Of a stretch of 32,761 nt of DNA, positions 22,424 to 30,011 are shown in pieces. Position numbers and translations under genes: made by a program. The DNA comes from Sutterella sp. (lineage in GTDB: Bacteria > Pseudomonadota > Gammaproteobacteria > Burkholderiales > Burkholderiaceae_F), in contig DYBN01000063.1 of the NCBI GenBank assembly GCA_019418605.1, positions 1 to 32,761 of the forward strand. The letters run 5' to 3'. Numbering within the stretch: the first letter of the stretch is position 1; every line of letters begins with the position of its first letter. Below the pieces are notes generated by a model, which saw only the letters and a list, made by a program, of their open reading frames with translations, made no database searches and had not been told where the DNA came from.

Positions 22424-23953
22424 ATGCACCGTCTGCGCAAAGCTGTCCTGATTTGCCTTGCATGGCTTTGCCTGGGCGCGGCCGCGCCCGCCGCCCGGCC
22501 CGCAGCGGCAACCGAAGGCGTTGTCGTCGATGAAGCCCTCGAAGTGCAGGCTGCCGACGACCTGCCGGCCACGGAAGCCGAGGTCTCTCCCCCGGTCGAC
22601 ATCTGGGACCGCATCCGGCGCGGCTATTCGATGCCTGCGCTTGACAACAAGCGCGTTGCCGCTGCGCTCAAGATGTACACGCGCAACCCCAGCAACACCG
22701 AAGAGGCTTTTGATCGAGCGGGGCGCTATCTCTATCACATCGTCGTTGAGATAGAAAAAAGGGGACTGCCGACGGAGCTTGCGCTGCTTCCCTTTGTCGA
22801 GAGCGCCTTCAAGCCCGAGGCGCTCTCGCAGGCCAAGGCCGCGGGCCTCTGGCAGTTCATTCCCGCGACGGGAAATATTTTTTCGCTCAAGCAAAACGTC
22901 TGGAAGGACGAGCGGCGCGACGTTCTTGAGAGCACGCGCGCCGCGCTCGACTACCTCGAGCAGCTGCACGCAACCTTCGGCGACTGGCAGCTCGCGCTTG
23001 CGGCCTACAACTGGGGCGAGGGAAGCGTCTCGCGCGCCATCCGCCGCAACAAGGCGCGCGGCAAGCCCGCGAACTACGCAAACCTCAGAATGCCGCGCGA
23101 GACGGCCAACTACGTGCCGCGCCTTGAAGCGATCAAGCGCATCGTGGCCGAGCCCGAAAAGTACGGCATCACGCTGCCGGCCATTGAAAACGAACCCTAT
23201 TTCGTGCGCATCACGAAAAGCCGCGACATCGACATGAAGACGGCGGCCGCGCTGGCCGAGCTCGATGAAGAGGAATTTCGCCTGCTCAACCCCGGCTTCA
23301 ATCTGCCGGTGATTGTCGCTAGCCACAATTCGAGCATTCTTTTGCCGCGCGAAAACGTCGAAATCTTCCTTGACAACCTCGCAAGCTGGATGGCCACCGG
23401 CAAGCCGCTTTCAAGCTGGATTCTCTACCACGTCAAGGAAAAGGAGACGCTTGCTTCCATTGCCGAGCGCACCGGCATGACCGAAGAGGAACTGCGGCGC
23501 ATCAACCGCATTCCCAAAGGGCGCAACGTTCTTGCGGGCTCCGTTCTTTTGGTCGACGCCAACGGCCGGATGGCCCCTGAGATTGCGCTCGAAGAAATGA
23601 ACGCCGGCGTCAAGCTCACGCCGCCCGAGACGCGCCGCATCGTCTACCGCGTGCGGCGCGGCGACACGATTTACGGCATTGCGCTAAAGTACGGCATTAC
23701 GCAACGCTCGATCCGCCAAACCAACCGCCTGCGCTCGTCGCGGCTGCGCATCGGCCAGCGCCTCGTGCTCGTCATTCCGCCCGGCGCACAGGCGCAGCCC
23801 CCTGCAGCGGGCAAGGACGTGCACATCGTGCGCCGCGGCCAGACCCTGTCTTCCATTGCGCGCCGCTACGGCACGACAGTGACGAAAATCCGCGTTTTGA
23901 ACAATCTGCGCTCGACGCGCATCTCCATTGGTCAACGCCTGAAAATCCGATAG
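22424..23953 (+). CDS. mltD: Membrane-bound lytic murein transglycosylase D
   Basis: A 509-residue lytic transglycosylase. A signal sequence (LRKAVLICLAWLCLGAAAPA) precedes the goose-type SLT domain, with catalytic Glu126 in LPFVESAFKPEALSQAKAAG and then WQFIPATG and LALAAYNWGEGSV. Three LysM peptidoglycan-binding repeats follow: YHVKEKETLASIAERTGM, YRVRRGDTIYGIALKYGI and HIVRRGQTLSSIARRYGT, each ending in a RIGQRL- or GSVLLV-type strand. MltD cleaves the MurNAc-GlcNAc bond to leave anhydroMurNAc ends. I chose ATG 22424 because the signal peptide begins there; the longer open frame upstream is Arg/Pro rich. There is no lipobox Cys at the expected place, so it may be anchored or released rather than lipidated. 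No Shine-Dalgarno is evident. Confidence 0.93.
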   Translation: MHRLRKAVLICLAWLCLGAAAPAARPAAATEGVVVDEALEVQAADDLPATEAEVSPPVDIWDRIRRGYSMPALDNKRVAAALKMYTRNPSNTEEAFDRAGRYLYHIVVEIEKRGLPTELALLPFVESAFKPEALSQAKAAGLWQFIPATGNIFSLKQNVWKDERRDVLESTRAALDYLEQLHATFGDWQLALAAYNWGEGSVSRAIRRNKARGKPANYANLRMPRETANYVPRLEAIKRIVAEPEKYGITLPAIENEPYFVRITKSRDIDMKTAAALAELDEEEFRLLNPGFNLPVIVASHNSSILLPRENVEIFLDNLASWMATGKPLSSWILYHVKEKETLASIAERTGMTEEELRRINRIPKGRNVLAGSVLLVDANGRMAPEIALEEMNAGVKLTPPETRRIVYRVRRGDTIYGIALKYGITQRSIRQTNRLRSSRLRIGQRLVLVIPPGAQAQPPAAGKDVHIVRRGQTLSSIARRYGTTVTKIRVLNNLRSTRISIGQRLKIR

Positions 23954-23987
23954 AACAACTATTCACAATAAAAGGAACAGCTTCATC

Positions 23988-24779
23988 ATGGGTTTCCTGC
24001 AAGGTAAAAAACTTCTCATCACCGGCGTTCTGTCGAACCGCTCCATTGCCTACGGCATCGCGCAGGCCTGTCATCGCGAAGGCGCCGAGCTCGCCTTCAC
24101 CTACGTGGGCGAGCGCTTCCACGACCGGGTCAAGGCCTTTGCCGAAGAGTTCGGCAGCGACATCTGCCTTGAGATGGACGTTTCGCGCGACGATCAGATC
24201 GAGAGCGTGATCAACGCGTTGCGCGAGCGCTGGGGGTACCTCGACGGCTTCGTGCACTCCATCGGCTTTGCCCCGCGCCAGTGCATCGCAGGCGAATTTT
24301 TGGACGGCCTCTCGCGCGAAGCCTTCAAAACCGCAATGGACATTTCCGCCTATTCCTATCCGGCGCTTGCCAAGGCCGCTCTGCCTCTGATGGAAGGCCG
24401 CAAGGCGGCCATGCTTGCCCTTACCTACATCGGCAGCGTGCGCACCGTTCCAAACTACAACACGATGGGCGTGTGCAAGGCGGCTCTAGAGTCGGCCACG
24501 CGCTACCTCGCGGGCAATCTCGGTCCCAAGGGAATTCGCGTCAACGCCATCAGCTCGGGCCCCATCCGCACGCTTGCCGCCTCCGGCATTCAGGACTTCT
24601 CGAAGATCCTCTCCTTTATGGACGCCAACGCGCCGCTGCGCCGCACGGTCACGATCGAAGAGGTGGGCAACACCGCCGCCTTCCTGCTCTCTGACCTTGC
24701 AAGCGGCATCACCGGCAACGTCGCCTACGTCGACGCAGGCTTTCACATCGTGGGCGTGAGCCCCGAAGTGGCGGACTAA
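23988..24779 (+). CDS. fabI: Enoyl-[acyl-carrier-protein] reductase (NADH) FabI
   Basis: A 263-residue FabI (E. coli 262). The cofactor loop ITGVLSNRSIAYGIA (11-25) is the FabI-specific form, followed by MDV (63-65) and HSIGFAP (90-96). The active site has Tyr147 (LTYIGS), Tyr157 and Lys164 (YNTMGVCK), equivalent to E. coli Tyr146, Tyr156 and Lys163. The C-terminus has GNVAYVDAGFHIVG. It performs the last reduction in each fatty-acid elongation cycle. The residue equivalent to E. coli Gly93 is still Gly (Gly93/94 in SIGF), as in triclosan-sensitive enzymes. AAAAGGAA lies upstream of the ATG. The gene faces fur and shares a two-way terminator with it. Confidence 0.96.
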   Translation: MGFLQGKKLLITGVLSNRSIAYGIAQACHREGAELAFTYVGERFHDRVKAFAEEFGSDICLEMDVSRDDQIESVINALRERWGYLDGFVHSIGFAPRQCIAGEFLDGLSREAFKTAMDISAYSYPALAKAALPLMEGRKAAMLALTYIGSVRTVPNYNTMGVCKAALESATRYLAGNLGPKGIRVNAISSGPIRTLAASGIQDFSKILSFMDANAPLRRTVTIEEVGNTAAFLLSDLASGITGNVAYVDAGFHIVGVSPEVAD

Positions 24780-24855
24780 CATCCGCTCTTTGCAAGGCTC
24801 CGCCCGCAAAGACGGCGGGGCCTTCGGCATATCCAAAACGCACCAAAACGCATTT

Positions 24856-24891
24856 AAAAATCCCGGCCGCCGCGAGGCTGTCGGGATTTTT
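24856..24891. terminator. Bidirectional terminator between fabI and fur
   Basis: AAAAATCCCG (24856-24865) and CGGGATTTTT (24882-24891) are exact complements with a 16-base GC-rich loop. The T-runs work in both directions, serving fabI on the plus strand and fur on the minus strand. Confidence 0.8.
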
Positions 24892-24969
24892 GTTGGGCTT
24901 GCAAAGCGAATAGGCGGCAGACCGAAAGCCGCCGCGGTTTTGGGGCGCCTTGGGGCGCATTAGGGCATC

Positions 24970-25479
24970 TCAGGGCTCCTTTTGCTGCTCCTTTTCCTTC
25001 ATCTTTCTGCGGCAGTCTGCGCAGATGCCGTACATGGAAAGTGCATGGCCTTCGAGCTCAAAGCCCAGCTCCTTGGCTATCGAGAGCTGGCGCGCCTCGA
25101 TTTCAGCATCGACAAACTCTTCGACGCGGCCGCAGCGCGTGCACACGATGTGGTCGTGGTGCTGCCCGTCGTCCATTTCGTACGTCGCGCGGTCGTTGCC
25201 GAAATAGTGGCGCACGATGAGGCCTGCGGCCTCAAACTGCGTGAGCACCCGGTAGACGGTCGCAAGACCAATGTCGACATCCTCGGCAACGAGCTGCTTG
25301 TAGATGTCTTCGGCGCTGAGATGGCGCTGAATTTCGTTTTCCTGCGCCTTCTGGAAAATTTCCAAAATCCGCATGCGCGGCATCGTCGCCTTGAGACCAG
25401 CGTTCTTTAATTCCTGTTCGGACACGTGCCCGGCGTTGACCTTGTTCACCGACAATCTCCCATCGACGGACGTTGACAT
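24970..25479 (-). CDS. fur: Ferric uptake regulator Fur
   Basis: A 169-residue Fur. The N-terminal winged helix (about 24-90) includes LKATMPRMRILEIF and the recognition helix region IGLATVYRVLTQFEAAG. The metal-binding domain has HHDHIVCTRCG with the HxHxxCxxC pattern, and a second CxxC near the end (GICADC) for the structural zinc. With iron bound it represses iron-uptake genes. I chose ATG 25479 (MSTSVDGR), eight bases after AAGAAGG; the frame reaches back to a TTG at 25503. The N-terminal extension before the first helix is about 20 residues longer than in E. coli Fur. The divergent bamE is the usual neighbour in Beta- and Gammaproteobacteria. Confidence 0.95.
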   Translation of the reverse strand: MSTSVDGRLSVNKVNAGHVSEQELKNAGLKATMPRMRILEIFQKAQENEIQRHLSAEDIYKQLVAEDVDIGLATVYRVLTQFEAAGLIVRHYFGNDRATYEMDDGQHHDHIVCTRCGRVEEFVDAEIEARQLSIAKELGFELEGHALSMYGICADCRRKMKEKEQQKEP

Positions 25480-25500
25480 GGATGAGCCTTCTTTTTTGAG

Positions 25501-25517
25501 CAATACTCGTTATCATA
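25501..25517 (-). promoter_or_regulatory. Candidate fur promoter with Fur-box-like sequence
   Basis: On the minus strand TATGATAACGAGTATTG matches a 16-base window of the Fur consensus (AATGATAATCATTATC) at about 11 positions. Its first six bases, TATGAT, also fit a -10 box 33 bp from the fur start. This would allow Fur to repress itself. No clear -35 is seen. Confidence 0.4.
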
Positions 25518-25536
25518 ACGGCAACTTGAACCCCAT

Positions 25537-25557
25537 GGATCGCCCAAGACGCGATCC
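25537..25557. promoter_or_regulatory. Inverted repeat in the fur-bamE divergent region
   Basis: GGATCGC (25537-25543) and GCGATCC (25551-25557) form a seven-base palindrome with a seven-base spacer, 20 bp before bamE. It could be an operator or a leader hairpin for bamE. No known regulator site comes to mind. Confidence 0.3.
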
Positions 25558-25577
25558 CGGATTAGTCCCTACTTCAA

Positions 25578-26000
25578 ATGACTCTTCGTCCTCTTGCGAT
25601 CTGCGCCGTTCTCGGCGCGGCTGCGGCAGGCCTTTGCGGCTGCAATTTCAATAGTTATGTCTATCGCCCCGACGTGCATCAGGGCAACCTTGTGACCGAA
25701 GAGATGATCGGGCAGCTGCAGCTCGGCATGACGAGCGATCAGGTGCACTTTTTGATGGGCGAGCCGCTCGTGCAGAGCCAGTTTCACAAAAACCGCTGGG
25801 ACTACACCTACTATTCCAACCCCCGCTACGGCGCGGTGGAAAGCCGCCGCGTGACGTTGCGCTTTGACGACGACGACAAGCTCGTATCGATCGAGCACGA
25901 CAAGCTGCCAAGCGAGCAGCAGGCCGACGAGATGATTCTCGGGCGGGAGTCGGACTTTCAAATCACGCCTTTGGTGATTCCTGAAAAAGAAGAGGACTAA
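25578..26000 (+). CDS. bamE: Outer-membrane assembly lipoprotein BamE (SmpA/OmlA)
   Basis: A 140-residue SmpA/OmlA-domain lipoprotein. The signal peptide ends at the lipobox LCGC with Cys22. The domain shows the standard VYRPDVHQGNLVTEEMIGQLQLGMT segment, HFLMGEPLVQSQFHKNRWDYTYY and the beta strand RRVTLRFDDDDKLVSIE. BamE is a small subunit of the BAM complex that folds outer-membrane beta barrels. The tail (120-140, EMILGRESDFQITPLVIPEKEED) extends past the E. coli end, as is common in betaproteobacteria. The next gene, dapB, starts three bases after the stop, and its ribosome site GAGGA lies in the last codons of bamE. Confidence 0.93.
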   Translation: MTLRPLAICAVLGAAAAGLCGCNFNSYVYRPDVHQGNLVTEEMIGQLQLGMTSDQVHFLMGEPLVQSQFHKNRWDYTYYSNPRYGAVESRRVTLRFDDDDKLVSIEHDKLPSEQQADEMILGRESDFQITPLVIPEKEED

Positions 26001-26003
26001 CCG

Positions 26004-26798
26004 ATGATCAAGGTTGCCATCTCGGGCGCGAGCGGGCGCATGGGAAAAATGCTCATTGAGGCCGTGCTCGAAGCAGAAGACATGACGCTTGCCGCGGCGC
26101 TTTGCCCCGCGGGCGACGCCCATATCGGCGAAGATGCGGGCGCTTTTGCCGGCCGCACGACGGGCGTTGCCGTTACAAGCGACATCGAAGCCATTGCCGC
26201 GGCCGACGTGCTCATTGACTTCACGCGCCCGGCGGGAACGCTTGCGTACCTTAAGTTCTGCGCCGAACACTCAATCGGCATGGTGATCGGCACGACGGGT
26301 TTTGACGCAGCCGGCACCGCGGCCATTGAAGAGGCCTCCCGCAGCATCCCCGTCGTTTTCGCCCCCAATATGAGCGTGGGTGTCAACGCCGCCTTCAAGC
26401 TTGTCGAAGTCGCCGCCCGCCTTCTTGCCGGCTACGACTGCGAAATCGTCGAAATGCACCACAAGCACAAGGTCGACGCCCCCTCGGGCACGGCCCTTGA
26501 AATGGGCCGGCGCGTGGCGCAGGCCCGCGGGGTCAAATTCGAAGACGTCGCGCTTTTGTCCCGCGAGGGGCACACGGGCGAGCGCAAGCCCGGCACCATC
26601 GGCTTTGCCGCCCTGCGCGGAGGCGACGTGGTGGGCGACCATACGGTCATTTTCGCGAGCACGGGCGAGCGCATCGAAATCAGCCACAAGTCGGGCTCGC
26701 GCGCGGGCTACGCGCAAGGATCGCTTGAAGCGGCCCGTTTCATTTTGAAAAAAAATAATGGTCTTTTCAGCATGTCCGACGTTCTCGGCCTGCGTTAA
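26004..26798 (+). CDS. dapB: 4-hydroxy-tetrahydrodipicolinate reductase DapB
   Basis: A 264-residue DapB. The N-terminal Rossmann domain has GASGRMG (8-14) and VIGTTGF (94-100); the substrate domain has EMHHKHKVDAPSGTA (150-164) with catalytic His and Lys residues, and GDHTVIFASTGERIEISHKS. It reduces the dapA product in the diaminopimelate/lysine pathway, feeding peptidoglycan synthesis. It sits in an operon with bamE (three-base gap), a pairing common in betaproteobacteria. Confidence 0.96.
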   Translation: MIKVAISGASGRMGKMLIEAVLEAEDMTLAAALCPAGDAHIGEDAGAFAGRTTGVAVTSDIEAIAAADVLIDFTRPAGTLAYLKFCAEHSIGMVIGTTGFDAAGTAAIEEASRSIPVVFAPNMSVGVNAAFKLVEVAARLLAGYDCEIVEMHHKHKVDAPSGTALEMGRRVAQARGVKFEDVALLSREGHTGERKPGTIGFAALRGGDVVGDHTVIFASTGERIEISHKSGSRAGYAQGSLEAARFILKKNNGLFSMSDVLGLR

Positions 26799-26872
26799 CC
26801 TTTGAGCCTTTCGCCGGCCGTGTACGGCAGGGCCCGCCCGCTATTTTCTTTTCATCCCAAGGATTGATCATC

Positions 26873-27073
26873 ATGAACGAACAACTCGACAAACTCGAAA
26901 GCTCCGTGGCACGTCTTGTGCAGGCCTACAACGAGCTCAAGAAGGAAAACGAAGATCTGAAGGCGCAGCTTGCCGACAAGACCGCCGCCTGCGAGCTTTT
27001 CGAAGAGCAGTCGCAGGCCGTGCGCGCCCGCATCGACGCGCTTGTCGCCTCGCTTTCCAACGAGAACGCCTAA
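26873..27073 (+). CDS. Small coiled-coil protein of the ZapB-like TIGR02449 group
   Basis: A 66-residue protein made of one long coiled coil: LDKLESSVARLVQAYNELKK, then NEDLKAQLADK with heptad leucines, and a Ser/Asn-rich tail. AAGGA is nine bases before ATG 26873; the TTG at 26864 in the same frame is less likely. Proteins of this shape encoded directly upstream of zapA are grouped as TIGR02449 and compared with ZapB, which cross-links ZapA to stabilise the FtsZ ring. That division role is inferred from the neighbour and the coiled coil. Confidence 0.75.
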   Translation: MNEQLDKLESSVARLVQAYNELKKENEDLKAQLADKTAACELFEEQSQAVRARIDALVASLSNENA

Positions 27074-27136
27074 GCCAGCCGCCTGTTCAGGGCGCCGCTT
27101 TTAAAAGTGTCTTAACCGCTTCAGGAGTTCTCACGC

Positions 27137-27430
27137 ATGCCTCGTCTTACGCTTACCATCATGGACCGCTCCTACCCGTTTGACGTCTCCGAAGAAGACG
27201 TCGAACCGCTCAAGGAGGCTGCCGAGCTCATCAACACGCGCGCCCAGCAGGTGCACAACGCCAACCGCGCCCTCACCTCCGAGCGCGTGGCCGTCATGGC
27301 CTCGCTTCAGATCGCCTTTGACTCGATCACGGGGCGGCTCGGTCAGGTTCCGGTCGACGCCACCACAATTTCCAGAGTGGCCGCCCTGCGCATGAAGTGC
27401 GACGAGGCTCTTGAACCGGCGCTCGACTAA
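27137..27430 (+). CDS. zapA: Cell division protein ZapA
   Basis: A 97-residue ZapA. The N-terminal globular part begins LTLTIMDRSYPFDVSEED, the conserved fold entry, followed by the long helix EPLKEAAELINTRAQQV and SERVAVMASLQIAFD. ZapA tetramers bundle FtsZ filaments at the division site. CAGGAG sits ten bases before the ATG. The gene lies directly before a strong terminator and the 6S RNA gene, the classical zapA-ssrS order in Proteobacteria. Confidence 0.93.
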   Translation: MPRLTLTIMDRSYPFDVSEEDVEPLKEAAELINTRAQQVHNANRALTSERVAVMASLQIAFDSITGRLGQVPVDATTISRVAALRMKCDEALEPALD

Positions 27431-27444
27431 GAAGGCGCGTCTGC

Positions 27445-27479
27445 CGCCGCTTGTGCCCGCACAAGCGGCGTTTTCTTTT
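27445..27479 (+). terminator. Strong rho-independent terminator after zapA
   Basis: CGCCGCTTGTG (27445-27455) and CACAAGCGGCG (27460-27470) pair perfectly over 11 bp with a CCCG loop, followed by TTTTCTTTTT. It closes the zapB-like/zapA unit before the 6S promoter. Confidence 0.88.
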
Positions 27480-27480
27480 T

Positions 27481-27510
27481 AGGCGCACGTTTTTTAGGCG
27501 CACGTTTTTT
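27481..27510. repeat. 15-bp tandem repeat, two exact copies
   Basis: AGGCGCACGTTTTTT occurs twice back to back (27481-27495 and 27496-27510) between the zapA terminator and the 6S RNA promoter. It is A/T-tract bearing and could bend DNA or simply reflect slippage. Confidence 0.85.
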
Positions 27511-27547
27511 CCCGCCCCGGCTTGCGTTTCAGAGGCAGTCAAAACCT

Positions 27548-27553
27548 TATAAT
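27548..27553 (+). promoter_or_regulatory. -10 box of the 6S RNA gene
   Basis: A perfect TATAAT seven bases before the predicted 6S RNA 5' end. The -35 is weak: TTGCGT at 27522 gives a 20-bp spacer, TTTCAG at 27527 gives 15. Confidence 0.55.
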
Positions 27554-27559
27554 GGTTCC

Positions 27560-27736
27560 ACCCTGTGATGTTTCACAATCAGGCTTCAATGTTCCTAACC
27601 TATGCATTCGTGCAAGGTCGTTAAGCTAGAGAGCCGATAGTGCATCGGGCACGCGTTTGCCCGATCCGATTTCCGCTCCAGTCGCGACCACCCTGGACTC
27701 TCGGTTCAGGCAACGTAGCCGGAAACACACAGGGGT
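27560..27736 (+). ncRNA. ssrS: 6S RNA
   Basis: A non-coding stretch of about 177 bases in the canonical place after zapA. The predicted ends pair (CCCTGTG at 27561-27567 with CACAGGG at 27728-27734), giving the closing stem, and several inner complementary segments such as GAGAGCCGA/ACTCTCGG and GATCGGGCA-type arms around TGCATCGGGCACGCG would make the long hairpin with a central bubble. 6S RNA mimics an open promoter and sequesters sigma70 RNA polymerase in stationary phase. A perfect TATAAT precedes it and T-rich sequence (TTTTCTTTT) follows. Exact ends are estimates. The next 157 bp up to the EVE gene show nothing I can name. Confidence 0.7.
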
Positions 27737-27893
27737 TTTCTTTTGCCGTCGTCCTGCTCAAGGAGACGGCCGCACGGACGAAGCGGCGCTCCCCCTCTTT
27801 AAGAGCGGCAGCGGTGTTTTCCGTCGTGCACCGATGCGTTGCGCGCTCCCCCTGTTTCCCCTTGTTACCTTTTCGCGGGCTTTTCGCTCTCTC

Positions 27894-28379
<486 letters not shown>

Positions 28380-28405
28380 ACCCGGTTTTTGGCAATCCTT
28401 ATCCC

Positions 28406-29203
28406 ATGAACGACTACACCATCAGCGCGCTTGAGCCGGAGACGGCCGCCGCACACCTTTTTCACGTCCGCCAGGTCTCTCCCCTCGTGCACTGCATCAC
28501 CAACGACGTCGTGCAGGAAATCACCGCCAACGTGCTTTTGGCGCTCGGCGCCTCGCCCGCCATGGTCGTCGCCCCGGAAGAGGCCTCGCACTTTGCGGCG
28601 CTCTCCTCGGCCGTCTCCATCAACATCGGCACGCCGCGCCAGGATTCGCTTGTGGCCATGCATCTGGCGGCCAAATCAGCCGTCGCGCACCACGTGCCCT
28701 GGGTGCTCGATCCCGTGGCGGCCGGCGTTTTGCCCTGGCGCGACAAGATGATCAACGGCCTCATTGCGCTCAAGCCCACCGCCATCCGCGCCAACGCCTC
28801 CGAAATCAAGGCTCTGGCCGGCGTGGGCTCAGGGGGCAAAGGCGTTGACAGCACGGATTCAAGCGACTCGGCCGTTGACGCAGCCGTGGCGCTTGCGCGC
28901 AAAACCGGCTCCATCGTCTGCGTCACGGGCACCGTCGACTACGTCACCGACGGAAAAGACGTACTCTCGGTCAAGGGCGGCTCGCCCAAGGCAACGCTCG
29001 TCGTGGGAACCGGCTGCTCGCTCTCGGCCATGGTTGCGGCCTACCTCGCGCAGACCGAGCACCCGCTGCAGGCCGTCGCATCGGCCTGCGCCATGGCAAA
29101 GCTTGCCGCGCAGCAGGCAGCCGGCGTCTCAAGCGGCCCGGGGAGCTTTCACGTGGCCTACATTGACGCACTTCACCTCATTCAAGCCAAGGACTTCTAC
29201 TGA
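28406..29203 (+). CDS. thiM: Hydroxyethylthiazole kinase ThiM
   Basis: A 265-residue ThiM of the ribokinase-like fold. Marks are LVHCITNDVV (27-36), LGASPAMV (47-54), INIGT (72-76), LDPVAAG (101-107), KPTAIRANASEI (123-134) and the catalytic anion-hole segment GTGCSLSAM with Cys204. It phosphorylates hydroxyethylthiazole for thiamine salvage. The next gene, thiE, starts one base after its stop, so the pair forms a salvage operon. The 26-bp upstream gap is too short for a TPP riboswitch, and none is visible. Confidence 0.95.
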   Translation: MNDYTISALEPETAAAHLFHVRQVSPLVHCITNDVVQEITANVLLALGASPAMVVAPEEASHFAALSSAVSINIGTPRQDSLVAMHLAAKSAVAHHVPWVLDPVAAGVLPWRDKMINGLIALKPTAIRANASEIKALAGVGSGGKGVDSTDSSDSAVDAAVALARKTGSIVCVTGTVDYVTDGKDVLSVKGGSPKATLVVGTGCSLSAMVAAYLAQTEHPLQAVASACAMAKLAAQQAAGVSSGPGSFHVAYIDALHLIQAKDFY

Positions 29204-29204
29204 C

Positions 29205-29864
29205 ATGCATGCCGTCGATCTCACGCTCTATCTTGTTCTCGACCCTGATCTGTGCGGCGGCACGCAGGGCATGATCGACACGACGCGCGCTGCGGTCTAC
29301 AACGGCGCCACCATCGTGCAGCTGCGCGCCCCAAAATGGAAAAAGCGCGCAATCGTCGAATGCGCGCGGGCCATCAAGAAAATGCTCGCCGAGTCGCCCA
29401 GAACCCGCGTGCCGCTCATCATCGACGATCACGCCGACGTCTGCATTGCAGCCGACGCCGACGGACTGCACGTCGGACAGGAAGACCTAAGCCCCGTTGA
29501 CGCCCGCGCACTCATCGGCCCCGAGAAAATTCTCGGGCTCTCGGTCAATGACGAAGAACAGATGGCAAAGGTCGACACAAGTCTTGTCGACTACCTTGGC
29601 GTGGGCCCCATTTACGCCACCTCATCCAAGCTTGACGCAGCAATGCCGCTTGGAACGGCAGGGTTTGCCGAGCTCATTGCCCGCAAGCCGTGCCCGGTCG
29701 TTGCCATCGGCAGCGTCAAGGCATCGCTTGCCGACGTATTGATCGGCGCAGGCGCCGACGGCCTTGCCGTGATTTCTGCGATCTGCGGACAGCAAAACCC
29801 GGCGGAAGCAACACACGACTTGGCCGAAGCCATCAAAGCGGCCCGCGCCGCCCATGCGGCGTAA
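29205..29864 (+). CDS. thiE: Thiamine-phosphate synthase ThiE
   Basis: A 219-residue TIM-barrel enzyme. It shows VQLRAPKW (38-45), the pyrimidine-binding IIDDHADVC (72-80), GLHVGQEDLSP (87-97), GVGPIYATSSK (132-142) and the phosphate-binding GLAVISAI (186-193). It joins HMP-PP and HET-P to make thiamine phosphate. I chose ATG 29205 (MHAVDLTLYLVLDP); the open frame upstream is only a thiM shadow. AAGGA lies at the end of thiM. Together with thiM this gives salvage of the thiazole half; thiD is not in the window. Confidence 0.95.
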   Translation: MHAVDLTLYLVLDPDLCGGTQGMIDTTRAAVYNGATIVQLRAPKWKKRAIVECARAIKKMLAESPRTRVPLIIDDHADVCIAADADGLHVGQEDLSPVDARALIGPEKILGLSVNDEEQMAKVDTSLVDYLGVGPIYATSSKLDAAMPLGTAGFAELIARKPCPVVAIGSVKASLADVLIGAGADGLAVISAICGQQNPAEATHDLAEAIKAARAAHAA

Positions 29865-29946
29865 AGCACTTAAAAACAGCGCCGCCGCGTCTTGCCCTTG
29901 CCTTTGCCCCTGATTTTTTTTCTTCGCCCCTTGCGGGCGGAGGACC

Positions 29947-29963
29947 GCCTCAGAGGCTTTTTT
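29947..29963 (+). terminator. Weak terminator candidate after thiE
   Basis: GCCTCAGAGGC (29947-29957) can fold into a short stem directly before six T (29958-29963), 83 bp past the thiE stop. The stem is only four to five pairs, so this is tentative. Confidence 0.35.
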
Positions 29964-30011
29964 GCATCTCTTAGAATTGTTCCTGACAAAAAACGAAGGC
30001 ACGCAAAAATC

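Noticed and set aside
22334..23326. 330-residue minus-strand frame opposite mltD
   Set aside because: Shadow of the SLT domain coding region; no motifs or ribosome site.
28380..28405. TPP riboswitch before thiM-thiE
   Set aside because: Only 26 bp separate the EVE and thiM genes and no thi-box sequence (CTGAGA or ACCTGATC type) is present.
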